A DNA stretch of 20,261 nt. Origin: Cochliopodium minus. Lineage: Eukaryota; Discosea; Himatismenida; Cochliopodiidae. A model generated the notes under the pieces. It worked only from the letters and a program-made list of their open reading frames with translations, did no database searches and was not told the origin of the DNA. The stretch lies in NCBI GenBank assembly GCA_024220525.1, contig JAMYWO010000087.1, forward strand, positions 8,328-28,588, given 5' to 3'. This document shows positions 1 through 10,410 of this stretch, in pieces (the first letter of the stretch is position 1; each line of letters opens with the position of its first letter). Made by a program: the position numbers and the translations under genes.

Positions 1-574
1 TCATTTCTTAATTGGTTGTAACTTTAAATTATAAATATTATTTTACTGATCAAAAAAGATAACACAAAGCTGAAATTAGAAAGAAATGAAGAAGGGAATT
101 TAAGAGAGCTTGAGAAAAAAAATTTGAGTTATACTTATGATAAAACAAATAAAATTTTCAAAAATCTAGATCATATGATTCTCAAACTATTACATAGCAC
201 AATCTTGAGATCTTCTGTTAATTCCAATTAGACCAAATAGAATTGTGAATTGAAGATTGGAAAAATTTGGAATCTGTACAAGCAAACAAATTGTTTTGGA
301 ATTTTGACAAGGAATTATGTGTTGAGAGTCAGCAAAAATATTTTTGGAATAATTTAATTTATTTACTGATAAGATAACAAAATCCGCGAGAAATATATCA
401 AGGGAGAGGGGAAAAGAATGAGTAGATTATTGTTGAGACTTCTCGATGTTTGTCTAATATAACCAATAGTCTTTGTTGAATTTCAATATTCATAGTAAAT
501 AAAAAAAAGAAATAATTAAATAATTTAATTGAGAAAAAAAAAAAAAAATAAAGAAACAAATAAAAGAAAAGAAA
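1..574. other. Unassigned AT-rich left flank
   Basis: No gene can be assigned here. Two short stretches look faintly coding. On the plus strand a frame is open from about 28 to 230 and encodes a Lys/Asn/Leu-rich peptide that ends at a TAG, which could be the last exon of a gene entering from the left. On the minus strand an ATG at 493 opens a 31-residue frame (beginning MNIEIQQRLLVILDKHRE) that could be a first exon of a gene running left. Neither has a recognisable family and they overlap in part only by position, so I leave both as possibilities. The rest is A/T-rich spacer and the 3' flank of the methyltransferase gene. Confidence 0.5.
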
Positions 575-3028
575 TTATTTTTTAAATTTTCCTTTTTTGC
601 TTCCTTTGTTATTGTTGTTATTCCCAAAGCTTTTCTTATTGCCACCCTTGCCGAAATTGTTGGGACCGTCATAAAAAGTGTCCCTCTTCCTCTTTCCAGC
701 ATTGTCAGAAGAACCAGGCGATTTTCCAAAAGACTTTTTAAAACCAGAAGCCCTACCAACAGAACCACCCTTCCCCTTTTCCTCTCTCATCTTTTTGGTG
801 TAAGAAATTTGTCCGAAAAAGTTTTTCCTTTCTTTTCTAGACATGGTTTTAAGCTTCTCTGTTTGTTTGTTCTGATTATCAGCAGATTTAGATCTTTTGA
901 GAGGAGCTTTCTTGACGTCTTTCAAGGAAGTGATCTTCTCCTCTCGTTTGTAGCCCTTTCCATTTTTGTCGTCAAAGTCACGATGATTGTTGTCAGCACC
1001 TCTCTTGCCGCTGCGTCCACGTTCTCTGTTGTTGTCCTTGTTATTGTTGTTTTTGTTTCTTTCGTTATTTCTTTCGTTGTTATCTTTTTTAAATTTTTTG
1101 TTGTCTCTTTCATTATCCCTTCCATTATTACTACTATTTCCTCTTTTATTGTCTTTTTTATTATTAATATCTTTTTTGTTATTGTTCTCTCTTTTGTTAT
1201 TAAAATTATTGTTATTGTTGTCTTTTTTGTTGTTTTTTTTGGCGGGGTTGCTGTCTACGCTCTTGCTTTTTCTGTCAATGCCCATCTTGCTAAAACTTCC
1301 GTTCAAAGGAAAAGGTATCTCGATCATCCCATCCTCATCAGCTTTCTTTGAATTTTTGTTTTTATCTTTTCCCTTGGGTGTATCATTCCCTTCACCCTTC
1401 TTTGAATTGTTTTTTTTATCATCCTTGTTACTTTTATTATCATTGTTATTATTTTTACTATTTTTATTTTCATTTTCATTTTTATTTTTATTCTCATTAA
1501 GATTTTTATTTTCATTTTTATTTTTATTCTCATTCAAATTTTTTTTATTATTTTTTTCATTATGATTGTTATTGTTGTTGTGATCTCCATGATTATCTTT
1601 TTTGTTGTCATTTTTCTTTTGAGGAGCATCTTCTTCATCTCCATCCTCTCCTTCAACTCCCTCTTTTCCTTCTCCTTCTTCACTTCCTTCCTCTTCATCG
1701 GTGTTGGGGAGTTTCTCTGCTTCTTCCCTTAGTTTGTTCCACTTCTCGAGAATTTCACTGCTGATCTCCTTCACCTCTTTGTTTACTTTCATTCTATAAA
1801 CTAGTGCTCCCTATTAAAAAATAATTTTAAAAAAAAATGGTAAAATAAAAAAAAAAAATTGTAAAAAAATTCAGTATAGAACAAAGTTTTAAAATTATTA
1901 AAAACAATAACAAAAAATAATAAAAAAAATCAGTTACACTTGTATTTGGACTGTAATCAAAAAAAAAAAAAATTAAGTAATAAAACAAAAAAGAAAAAGA
2001 AAAATTTACGATTTTCTTAAAGCAGGGCGGGTTCTGGCAGGAATATAACCATCATGAACCTTAGAGTTGAAAGAATCAACTGTTATGTCATAGCCAGCAT
2101 CCTTACCAATCATGGAAAGATCCCAACTGTTGTAAAACTTGGTGCTTCTCAAGGCAATGTTGATTTCGCCGTTGCTGGTGAGATGTTTTTTGGCGCCATT
2201 CAAAAAAAAGAAGATGAGACATTGATTCCTCTCCACATCTTTTTCTGTTGAACCTCCCACATGTGGAAAGTTGAACACTATTCTGTCCATCTTCTCATCT
2301 TTCAACCATTCTTCCTCTTGAAGATTCATTGCATCTACTTTGAAGTGCAATGCCACTCCCATCATCTCCAATCTTCCACATATCTCTCTGCTTTCTTTAT
2401 ATCTTTTTTATTCAATTAAGATGAATCAAAGATTTCAGTAATGAATTTTATGGCAAATATAATCGATATTGAATCAACATATAAACAAAGATAATATGAT
2501 AATTTGATCAAATAATATGGCTCATATTTATGTATATTGATTTGTTGATTTTTTTTGTTTTTTTGTTTTTGATTACTTTTGTATCATGAATTCCTTAGAA
2601 TCATAACAAGTTCCGATTATATTCTTTGCTTTTATTTGGAAATAATAAAATTAAGGAAAATGATGAGAAGAAAAAAAATATATATATTTGATACCTCCAA
2701 ATGCAACTGCAAGGGATAATGTGAAAGATAAATTCCCATCTAATTTTTTTAATAAAATTGAGAATTAATTCATAATTCATGAAAATCTTTGAATGAATAA
2801 GAAACCTCCAATTGTAAGAATTTTTTGATTATTTTTTAATGCTCCCAAAATGATTGGATTTGAAGATCTGAATACATTACTTAATTCTAATTTATTCACA
2901 ACAAATAAATTTTCAGTTTTTCTTTGGAAAGCTCCTTTTTGGTGTCCCCTTTTTATCATTGATCCATTTCTATTCTTTCTTGATTTTTTCTTTTGTTTTT
3001 CCATTTTTTTTTTGATTTTTAATCCCAT
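575..3028 (-). CDS. BMT5-like rRNA uridine-N3 methyltransferase with Lys/Asn-rich tail
   Basis: This is a predicted SAM-dependent methyltransferase of the BMT5/DUF2431 family, which makes m3U in large-subunit rRNA in the nucleolus. Inferred exons on the minus strand are 3028-2806, 2739-2695, 2628-2577, 2402-2010, 1950-1938 and 1810-575, giving 653 residues with all phases consistent. The SAM motif TIGDGNLSFTLSLA (around residues 72-85) is assembled across the first intron. It is followed by GAKNIIGTCYDS and then IVFNFPHVGG (148-157), the family signature. GEINIALRS and the ARTR end of the domain follow. After residue 243 the protein is almost only Lys, Asn, Asp, Glu and Gly, with basic clusters near the C-terminus (for example KRKRD) that would suit nucleolar retention. 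An alternative is that exon 4 ends at its own TAA (2006-2008), giving 238 residues, and that 575-1792 is a separate gene starting at ATG 1792. I prefer one gene because the small exon joins them in frame. Confidence 0.8.
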
Positions 3029-3491
3029 GTGAAGGGGATTTATCAAGTGAATGTTTTGATAGATCAAATGGACCAAATGGCAAATTGAATTAAAAGATAT
3101 GAAAGTTCGAGTGAAAAAAATTTCAAAATCAAGATGGAGGAAATTAAGAGGAAGTTGATTCGATATGGATGAGATTGTTAGAATGTGAATTCCTTCAAAT
3201 TTGTTCAACTCTTTAAAATTTTGAAATCTCAATGAATTTTTTTTTTATGATAATACTTGTCAATGAACTTGAAAAATTTTATTTATTTAAGATCTTTGAA
3301 AAAAATTTAAATAGATGACAATTTCATACGTCATATTATCATCATTTCATTATTATCATCAAAGAATTTCTCTAATTTCGTAATATATATAATACTTAAA
3401 CTAATAATTATAATATAGTGAGAATAAAAAAAAAATTATATATATAAAAAATAAAAAAAAAAAACTCAAAACCAAATCAATCATAAAAAAA
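3029..3491. promoter_or_regulatory. Divergent intergenic region, methyltransferase / annexin 1
   Basis: This stretch of about 460 bases between two divergent start codons must hold both promoters. It is strongly A/T-rich. The annexin-proximal 78 bases (from TATAGTGAGAATAAA at 3414) are nearly repeated in front of annexin 2. An interrupted inverted pair ATGAC (3315-3319) and GTCAT (3330-3334) could be a bZIP-type half-site pair, but short words of this kind arise easily. No coding sequence is evident. Confidence 0.55.
3414..3491 (+). promoter_or_regulatory. Annexin 1 proximal promoter/leader, duplicated before annexin 2
   Basis: The bases from TATAGTGAGAATAAA to the ATG match, with few differences, the block 5181-5257 before annexin 2: an A-rich run, a TATA-like ATATATATA stretch, then ACCAAATCAATC just before the start codon. 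Because the introns of the two genes have diverged while this block has not, it probably contains functional promoter or 5' leader sequence, or it reflects a recent duplication or conversion. Confidence 0.55.
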
Positions 3492-4690
3492 ATGAGCTTA
3501 GACGCAAAGAAAGATGCAGAAAGTAAAAATTTCAATATTATTTTCAAAATTTTTAATTAGATTTCTAAAATAAATTAAATTTAACAAAATAAAGTTATTC
3601 ACAAGGCAATTGCTGGACTTGGAACTGATGAAAAAGAATTGATCCAAGTTATCGGAAGAAGACCAAACTTTCATATGCAAGTAAGAATACTAAATTTCGA
3701 AATAAATTCTTTTGTCTTTATATAAATTTCAATTTTAAATATTATAAATCTATAATTTCTTCTTTTTCTCATTATTTTTATTTTAGAGAGTAAGAGAAGA
3801 ATATGAAAAATTATACCAAAAGGATCTTTTGAAGGAAGTTGAATCTGATGTCTCATATAACTTCAAGAAACTTCTCATTGGATTGAGTAAGAAATTTATA
3901 AAATAAAAATTTAAATTTGCCGATCTTTAAATATTTATAAATGTTTTTTTACCATTATACTCTTCATAAAATTTTAGTTAAAAGTCGTTCTGAATATAGA
4001 GCTGAGGAAGTTTACAAATCAGTCAAGGGTTTGGGAACTGACGAATGGGTTTTGATTGATTTCATTATTGCAACTGATAACAAATCTGTTGAAGAATTCA
4101 AACAATTCTTCAGACAAAAATATGAAATGTCCCTCGTTGATTTCGTAAAAGGAGATGTAACTGGAGATTTCGAAAAGATTTTGGTTAAGGCACTCGAAGC
4201 AAAGAGATCCACCACTGTCGATAACGGATCTATTGATTCTGATGTTGAAAAGCTTTACAAGGCAGGAGAAGGAAAATGGGGAACTGATGAAACAACTTTC
4301 ATTGATATCTTGACCCAAAGATCATTTGAACATCTTGTCAAAGTAGCTGAAAAATATCAACAAAAGTATAAAACTACTTTGGATAAAGCTATTTCCACTG
4401 AAACCAGTGGATGGTTCAAAACTGCTCTTCAAACTTCAATTGATTTGCCTCAAGTCCATTGGGCAAAGAGAATGAATCAAGCAATCAAAGGACTTGGAAC
4501 CAATGATTCCCTCATTGTTAACTGCTTCTCCCAATGCAGCAAGCCTTTCCTCCAAGAAGTTGCAAAGGAATACCAAAAACTTTACAAAGTAACCCTTGTT
4601 GAAGATATTAAGGGAGATACCTCTGGTGATTACAGAGAACTCCTCTTGACTTTGCTCGATCTCCCTGAATCTGAAAGAAAGAACTATTAA
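3492..4690 (+). CDS. Annexin 1 of tandem cluster
   Basis: This is a four-repeat annexin, a cytosolic protein that binds acidic phospholipid membranes in a calcium-dependent way. Inferred exons are 3492-3522, 3595-3680, 3787-3886 and 3978-4690, giving 309 residues, close to the usual length of an annexin core with almost no N-terminal tail. All four type-II calcium sites look complete: GLGT at 18-21 with Asp60, GLGT at 90-93 with Asp132, KWGT at 172-175 with Glu214, and GLGT at 244-247 with Asp286. Repeat 3 carries the exposed Trp173 before GTD. The start MSLDAKKDAE is shared in form with both downstream copies, which supports the tiny 31-nt first exon. There is no signal peptide or membrane segment. 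It is the first of three head-to-tail paralogues. Confidence 0.95.
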
Positions 4691-5257
4691 AAACAATTTT
4701 GATTTCAAATACTTTATTAAAATTATTTCAATCAAAAATTTTGTTGGAAAAATTTACCTTTAGAAAGATAAAATTTTTGTTCAAGTTCTTCAATTGTGAA
4801 TTTGAGACAAGAATTACCGGAGTTAAATAATATTTCAATTGTGGATCATGAAAGAAAATTTCATGATTCTTGTTTAAATTTGGAATTTGGTAGCTTAAAA
4901 AAGAAACCTATTTTGATTTTTACAAAGTATAAAATTCATGATAAAAGTTGTTTCTCATAAATTATTTATTTTAAAAATTACAATAATCATTTGAGTATAA
5001 CAATGAAAAGAATGAGAATTGCATTTGAGTACCTTTTTTTTTTATTTTATTTAGCTCCGGAGTAAATTATTTATATCTCCTTTAAATTTTAAAATTAAAA
5101 TAACAATTTACACTCAATTTGAGTGAATTCAAACTTAATATGATACAAATTTCTCTTTCGCATTATTTTGAATTTGATTTTATAGTGAGAATAAAAAAAA
5201 ATTATAAATATAAAAAATAAAAAAAAAACTCAATACCAAATCAATCTTAATAAAAAA
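4691..5257. promoter_or_regulatory. Intergenic region between annexins 1 and 2
   Basis: This is about 570 bases of A/T-rich spacer with no gene. It contains two CGGAG words in otherwise GC-poor DNA: 4818-4822 (in ACCGGAGTTAAATAA) and 5058-5062. The second lies inside the perfect palindrome CTCCGGAG (5055-5062), exactly 200 bases before the annexin 2 ATG, and is followed by TATCTCCTTTAAA. The block 5181-5257 repeats the annexin 1 proximal region. Confidence 0.6.
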
Positions 5258-6471
5258 ATGAGCTTAGATTCAAAGAAAGATGCAGAACGTAATAAATAAA
5301 CATTATTCTCAAATTTATTTTTCCTTTTATCTAACTAATCTCTAAATTTTTAAATAGTTATTCACAAGGCAATTGCTGGACTTGGAACTGATGAAAAAGA
5401 TTTGATCCAAGTTATCGGAAGAAGACCAAACTGGCATATGCAAGTAAAATATAAATTTTAATTTATTTGAAAAATTGTCTTTATATATAAATTTCAAATA
5501 AAATAAAATTTCCTTTTCTTTTCCTTTTTTTCTCATCACTCATTTTTTGATATATAGAAAGTAAGGGAAGATTATGAAAAATTATACCAAAAGGATCTTT
5601 TGAAGGAAGTTGAATCTGATGTTTCATACAACTTCAAGAAACTCCTCATTGGATTGAGTAAAAAAAAAATTATAAACAAGATATTATAACCTAATATTTT
5701 AAAAGGAGATTTTTTATTTTTTAATATTGCCATCTCATTCTCTTTCATAAAATTTTAGTTAAAAGTCGTTCTGAATATAGAGCTGAATCTGTTTACAAAG
5801 CAGTCAAAGGATTGGGAACTGACGAATGGGTTTTGATTGATTTCATTATTGCAACTGATAACAAATCTGTTGAGGAATTCAAACAATTCTTCAGACAAAA
5901 ATATGAAATGTCCCTTGTTGATTTCATAAAGGGAGATGTAACTGGAGATTTCGAAAAGATTTTGGTTAAGGCACTCGAAGCAAAGAGATCCACCACTGTC
6001 GATAACGGATCTATTGATTCTGATGTTGAAAAGCTTTACAAGGCAGGAGAAGGAAAATGGGGAACTGATGAAGCAACCTTCATTGATATCTTGACCCAAA
6101 GATCATTTGAACATCTTGTCAAAGTATCACAAAAATATAATGAAAAGTATAAACATACTTTGGAAAAAGCAATCACCTCCGAAACTAGTGGATGGTTCAA
6201 AACTGCTCTTAACACCTGTATTGATTTGCCTCAAGTGCATTGGGCAAAGAGAATGAATCAAGCAATCAAGGGACTTGGAACCAATGATTCCCTCATTGTT
6301 AACTGCTTCTCTCAATGCAGCAAACCTTTCCTCCAAGAAGTTGCAAAGGAATACCAAAAACTTTACAAGGTAACCCTTGTCGAAGATATTAAAGGAGATA
6401 CCTCTGGTGATTACAGAGAACTCCTCTTGACTTTACTCGATCTCCCTGAATCTGAAAGAAAGAACTATTAA
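5258..6471 (+). CDS. Annexin 2 of tandem cluster
   Basis: This is the closest paralogue of the upstream annexin. Inferred exons are 5258-5288, 5358-5443, 5558-5657 and 5759-6471, with exon lengths 31, 86, 100 and 713 nt, identical to annexin 1, giving 309 residues. The four GxGT calcium loops and their distal acidic ligands are all kept. Differences from annexin 1 are mostly conservative and concentrated in repeat 3 (QKYNEKYKHTLEKAIT in place of EKYQQKYKTTLDKAIS). The near-identity of exon 4 against divergent intron sequences points to recent duplication or ongoing gene conversion under purifying selection. The predicted role is the same as annexin 1: calcium-dependent membrane binding. Confidence 0.95.
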
Positions 6472-6955
6472 AAACCAATTTTATTTTTTTCTTGAAACTC
6501 CTTTTCTTTTTAAGTTTTTTAACTAATTTTTATTTTTGTATTTAAAGTTGTCATTCCAAATTATGAAGACTAATTGCTTCGAATCAAATTTTTCTTTCTC
6601 CGATTTGGATTTTTTTTAATTTTTCCCGGAGTTAATAGAATTTTACTGACATATTTAGAAAAAAAGGTTGATCAGATCGATTGATTTCAATTACTTTCAA
6701 ATTGAAATTGAAGGGAGAGATTTTCTATTGTCTTTTTTTATTTTTTAATATTGGCACGGAGCAAAATTTTTTTATCTCCTTTAAAGCTTTTGAAAATCAA
6801 AAATCAAAGTGAACAATTCAGAAAAATTCCTCTTTTCTCATTTATAATTTAAATCACATTTTAAACAAATAAATTTTTTAATTATTCAAAAATATTAAAA
6901 AAAAAAAATTAAAAACAAAAACTAAATTTATTTTTAATAAAACAAAAAAAAATAA
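6472..6955. promoter_or_regulatory. Intergenic region between annexins 2 and 3
   Basis: This is about 480 bases of A/T-rich spacer with no gene. CGGAG occurs at 6627-6631 (CCCGGAGTTAAT) and at 6757-6761 (CACGGAGCAAAA); a CTCCG word lies at 6598-6602. The 6757 copy sits 199 bases before the annexin 3 ATG and, like the copy before annexin 2, is followed by TATCTCCTTTAAA, so the two blocks are related. The A-rich leader of annexins 1 and 2 is not recognisable here. Confidence 0.6.
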
Positions 6956-8120
6956 ATGTCATTAGATTCAGTAAAAGATGCAGAAGTAAGAAACATTCCT
7001 TCATAACATTTTCCTAAATTTCTATTATTCATTTTGAATAAATAAAAAATTTTAATTAAAGGAAATTCAAAAAGCAATCAAAGGATTTGGTACCGACGAA
7101 AATGCTTTGATCAACATCATTGGAAGAAGACCAAATTGGCATTTACAGTTAAGATTATCTTTAAATAAAAATAAAAAAATAAAGATTTCTTCATTTGCAA
7201 TTAAATATTCTCCTCATAAATGATTTTTTTATTTCTTATTAAAGAAAGTAAGAGAAGAATACGAAAAGAAATTCCAAAAAGATGTATTGAGAGATGTTGA
7301 TTCTGATGTATCATTCAACTTTAGGAAACTCGTAACAGGATTAAGTAAATTTTATTTTTTTTTTTAATCCAAATTTCTCATTATTTTCTCTGTTTCTTTT
7401 TAAATAGTCAGATCTAGAGCAGAAATCAGAGCTGAGGAAATTTTCAAAGCAGTCAAGGGTGTAGGAACAAACGAACATGTTTTGATTGACATCATCATTA
7501 CCACAGGAAACAAGGGTATAGAAGAATTCAAACAATTCTTCAGACAAAAATACGAAAAATCCCTCGTTGATTTCGTAAAAGGAGATGTGACTGGAGATTT
7601 CGAAAAGATTTTGGTTAAGGCACTCGAAGCAAAGAGATCCACCGTTATTGAACCTGAATTGATCGATTCTGATGTTGAAAAGCTTTACAAGGCAGGAGAA
7701 GGAAAATGGGGAACTGATGAAGCAACCTTCATTGATATCTTGACAAAAAGATCTTATGAACATCTCGAAAAGGTATCTGAAAGATATGCACAAAAACACA
7801 AACATGATTTGGAAAAAGCAATCAAATCTGAAACTAGTGGATGGTTCAAAAAATCTCTTCTTGCTTGTATGAGACGTCCTCAAGTCTATTGGGCAAAGAG
7901 AATGAATGAAGCAATCAAAGGACTTGGAACCAATGATTCCCTCCTCATCAGATGCTTTTCTGAATGTAGCAAGCCTCTCCTTCAAGAAATCTCAAAGGAA
8001 TACCTAAAACTCTTTAAGCATACCCTTGTTGATGATATTAAGGGAGATACCTCTGGTGATTACAAGGAACTCCTCTTGACTTTACTCGATCTCCCTGAAT
8101 CTGAAAGAAAACACTACTAA
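6956..8120 (+). CDS. Annexin 3 of tandem cluster, with defective or unusual intron-2 donor
   Basis: This is the most divergent copy. Inferred exons are 6956-6985, 7062-7147 or 7148, 7245 (or 7253)-7344 and 7408-8120. It would encode 309 residues with four GxGT loops (GFGT, GVGT, KWGT, GLGT). Intron 1 lies one base earlier than in annexins 1 and 2 (30 and 87 nt instead of 31 and 86). At intron 2 the exon reads CAT TTA CAG directly followed by TTAAGA, where the other copies read CAA then GTAAGA or GTAAAA. The only GT is 7148-7149; using it with the conserved acceptor (AG 7243-7244) shifts the frame to an early stop. A second acceptor (AG 7251-7252) restores the frame but drops three residues (KVR). 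So the gene may use that acceptor, use a non-GT donor, be broken, or carry a single-base sequence error. Confidence 0.85.
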
Positions 8121-8363
8121 AAACCAACTAAATAACACATAAAAAAACCTTTGATTTATTAATAAAACATAAAGAAAATAAACCAACTTTAATTGTATTC
8201 TCAACATTTTGTTTTGAATCTATCAATAAAAAAAAGATTAATTCACAATAATAAAGATTAATTTGTATGAAATCGGAGCAAAGCAAAAAAAAGAATGAAA
8301 AAAGAAATTTTGAACTTTAATTGATTTTATTTATTCAATTCATTTCTTTTGAATCGATGAAAA
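8121..8363. other. Convergent 3' spacer, annexin 3 / enoyl-CoA hydratase
   Basis: This is a short A/T-rich spacer between two converging genes. It holds AATAAA words (for example 8161-8166), which have little weight in DNA of this composition, and one further CGGAG (8274-8278, in ATCGGAGCAAAG) resembling the copy at 6757. No gene is seen. Confidence 0.5.
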
Positions 8364-10410
8364 TTACTTGTTGGTGAAATTAGGAGGACGTTTGTTGACA
8401 AATGCATCCATACCTTCCTTTTGATCTTTGGTAGCAAAAGAAGATTGAAACAATCTTCTTTCAAAGTGGATGCCTTCTCTGAGGGTGGATTCGTAGGATT
8501 GGTTGACGCACTCCTTTGCCATTTTGACGATAGGTTGGGACATTGAAGAAATCTTCTTTGCCATTTTTTCTACGGTGGGCATCAATTCACTCAAAGGGAC
8601 GACCTTTGTAACGAGACCAAAATCTATTTTCCAAAAAAAATTTTTAATTTGATTTAATTCAGAATTAATGATCAAAAAGAAAACAAAATAAATTTAAAAA
8701 AAAATTAAATCTTTCAAAAAAAAAAAATCAATTTAATTTGAAAGTAAAAGATTAAATTTAAAATTAATTAAAAAATAAAACTAAAAATAATATTGAGAGT
8801 GAATAAACAATAAATTTGGTTTAAAATTGATAAATAAGTTCAACAGAGATAACATGAATCTAAAAAAATGAAAATAAAACAATTTTGTATTTTGAAATTA
8901 ACAAAATTAATGAAATAAGAAAACAAAACAGATTTTAAAAAAATTTTAAAATAATTTGTAAATAAATAAATATAATATAAATGAAAGTTAAAACAAGTAT
9001 TAATAAAGAAATAAAATACAAAAAATAAAAAATTTATTAATAAAAAAAACAAAAAAATAGATTAATAAAATTTATTAATAAAAAAAATTAAAAAATTTAT
9101 GAATTAAAAAATATTAATTCTCACCTCTTGCTTCTTGAGCGGAGATAAAATCACCAGTCAAAACCAATTCCATTGCCTTGGACTTTCCTACCAATCTGGT
9201 CAATCTTTGGGTTCCTCCTACACCAGGGATGGTTCCCAATTTGATTTCTGGTTGCCCAAATTGTGCATTATCTGCTGCAACAATGATGTCTGTCCTAAAA
9301 ATAAATAAATTAAAATAAAAAATGATTATTAAAAAATGATTATTAAAAAAATATTTAAAAATAAAAAATAAAAAATATAAAAAATAAAAGATAAAAAAAA
9401 TAAAAGATAAAAATAAATATATTAAAAAATGAATTAAAAAATAAAATTTTAAAAAAATGTTGATTAAAAAAATGATATAATAATGTTATAATTATTTAAA
9501 AAAAAATTTGTAATAACAAAAAGAAATAAATAAAGTTGATTAATTTAAAGAAATGAAAGAAATTTCAATAAAATAGATACTAATTTTATAATTTTAAATT
9601 TCAACATTTAAATAATTAAAAATAAAATTAATTTACATCATTGCCAATTCACATCCTCCACCGAGTGCAAATCCTATTTTTGAAAAATAATAAAAATTAT
9701 GAATTTAAAATTATGGATTTACCAGATACAGCTGCGATGATTGGTCTTTATAAAAAAAAGAGTTAAAATTGAAAATAAATAAAAAATAAAATAAAATTTT
9801 AAATCTCTTTTTGGTTTGTTTACTTTCCAATCTTGGTGAGATCATCCCATGTGGAAAACATGTTTCCGTTGTAAATATCAACAAACTCCTTGGTTGCCAT
9901 CTCTTTGATATCTGCACCAGCTATCATTCAATTTAAAATATAGAAGAAAGATTAAAATTAATATTATTATTCAACAAATTTTTTTATTTTATATTTTTCA
10001 ACGAAATATATTTTTTTTTAATTTTTTTCTTCTTTTCTTTTACCTGCAAATGCTTTTTCACTCCCTGTCAAGATGATGCATCCTACTGATGGATCTTTAT
10101 CATACTCAACCAATGCTTGATTCAATTCAGTAATGAGTTCGTTATTCAATGCATTCAATGCTTTAGGTCTATTGAGTTGAATGATAGAATATCCATCCTT
10201 TTTGGTGGCAATGATATTCTTATATTCTTGAAAAGAAAAAGAAATAATTTATTATATATTTGCTATCATAAAAAAGATTTTGGAACCTGTGGTTGAATAG
10301 AAAAGAGTTTGATTCCAATATTTAGAATTCAACAAAGAGGTTTTTTTGGTGAATCCTTTATAGGTGAATTTGTTGTTATTCTTGAATACTTTTTTCAAAT
10401 TAATTTTCAT
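8364..10410 (-). CDS. Mitochondrial enoyl-CoA hydratase (short-chain crotonase)
   Basis: This enzyme hydrates trans-2-enoyl-CoA in fatty-acid and branched-chain amino-acid oxidation in the mitochondrial matrix. Seven inferred exons on the minus strand (10410-10287, 10226-10044, 9920-9824, 9745-9723, 9673-9637, 9294-9125, 8623-8364) give 297 residues, against about 290 for animal ECHS1, with every phase consistent. The first 41 residues are basic and lack acidic residues, ending in LFYSTT, a typical matrix presequence. [41 protein letters not shown] and [20 protein letters not shown] then follow in family order. The catalytic pair is Glu151 and Glu171, 20 residues apart as in rat ECHS1 (144/164). 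The oxyanion-hole segments are present. Exon 4 is only 23 nt. The two largest introns (342 and 501 nt) are almost pure A/T and contain only chance frames. The start is the first ATG after an in-frame TAA. Confidence 0.95.

Noticed and set aside
809-1565. Long plus-strand open frames rich in Leu, Phe, Ile and Val opposite the Lys/Asn tail
   Set aside because: They are antisense readings of an A/G-rich low-complexity coding exon; hydrophobic composition follows from the base bias, and no domain or plausible start is seen.
3315-3334. ATGAC..GTCAT inverted pair as a CRE/bZIP site
   Set aside because: Half sites of five bases at ten-base spacing are too weak; not found near the other annexin starts.
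4012-4735. Antisense frames across annexin exon 4 (also at 5755-6357 and 7341-7985)
   Set aside because: They recur in all three annexin copies only because the sense strand is conserved; they carry no independent features.
8840-9052. 70-residue minus-strand Phe/Ile-rich frame in the longest hydratase intron
   Set aside because: It lies inside an almost pure A/T intron flanked by consistent splice phases; composition artefact.
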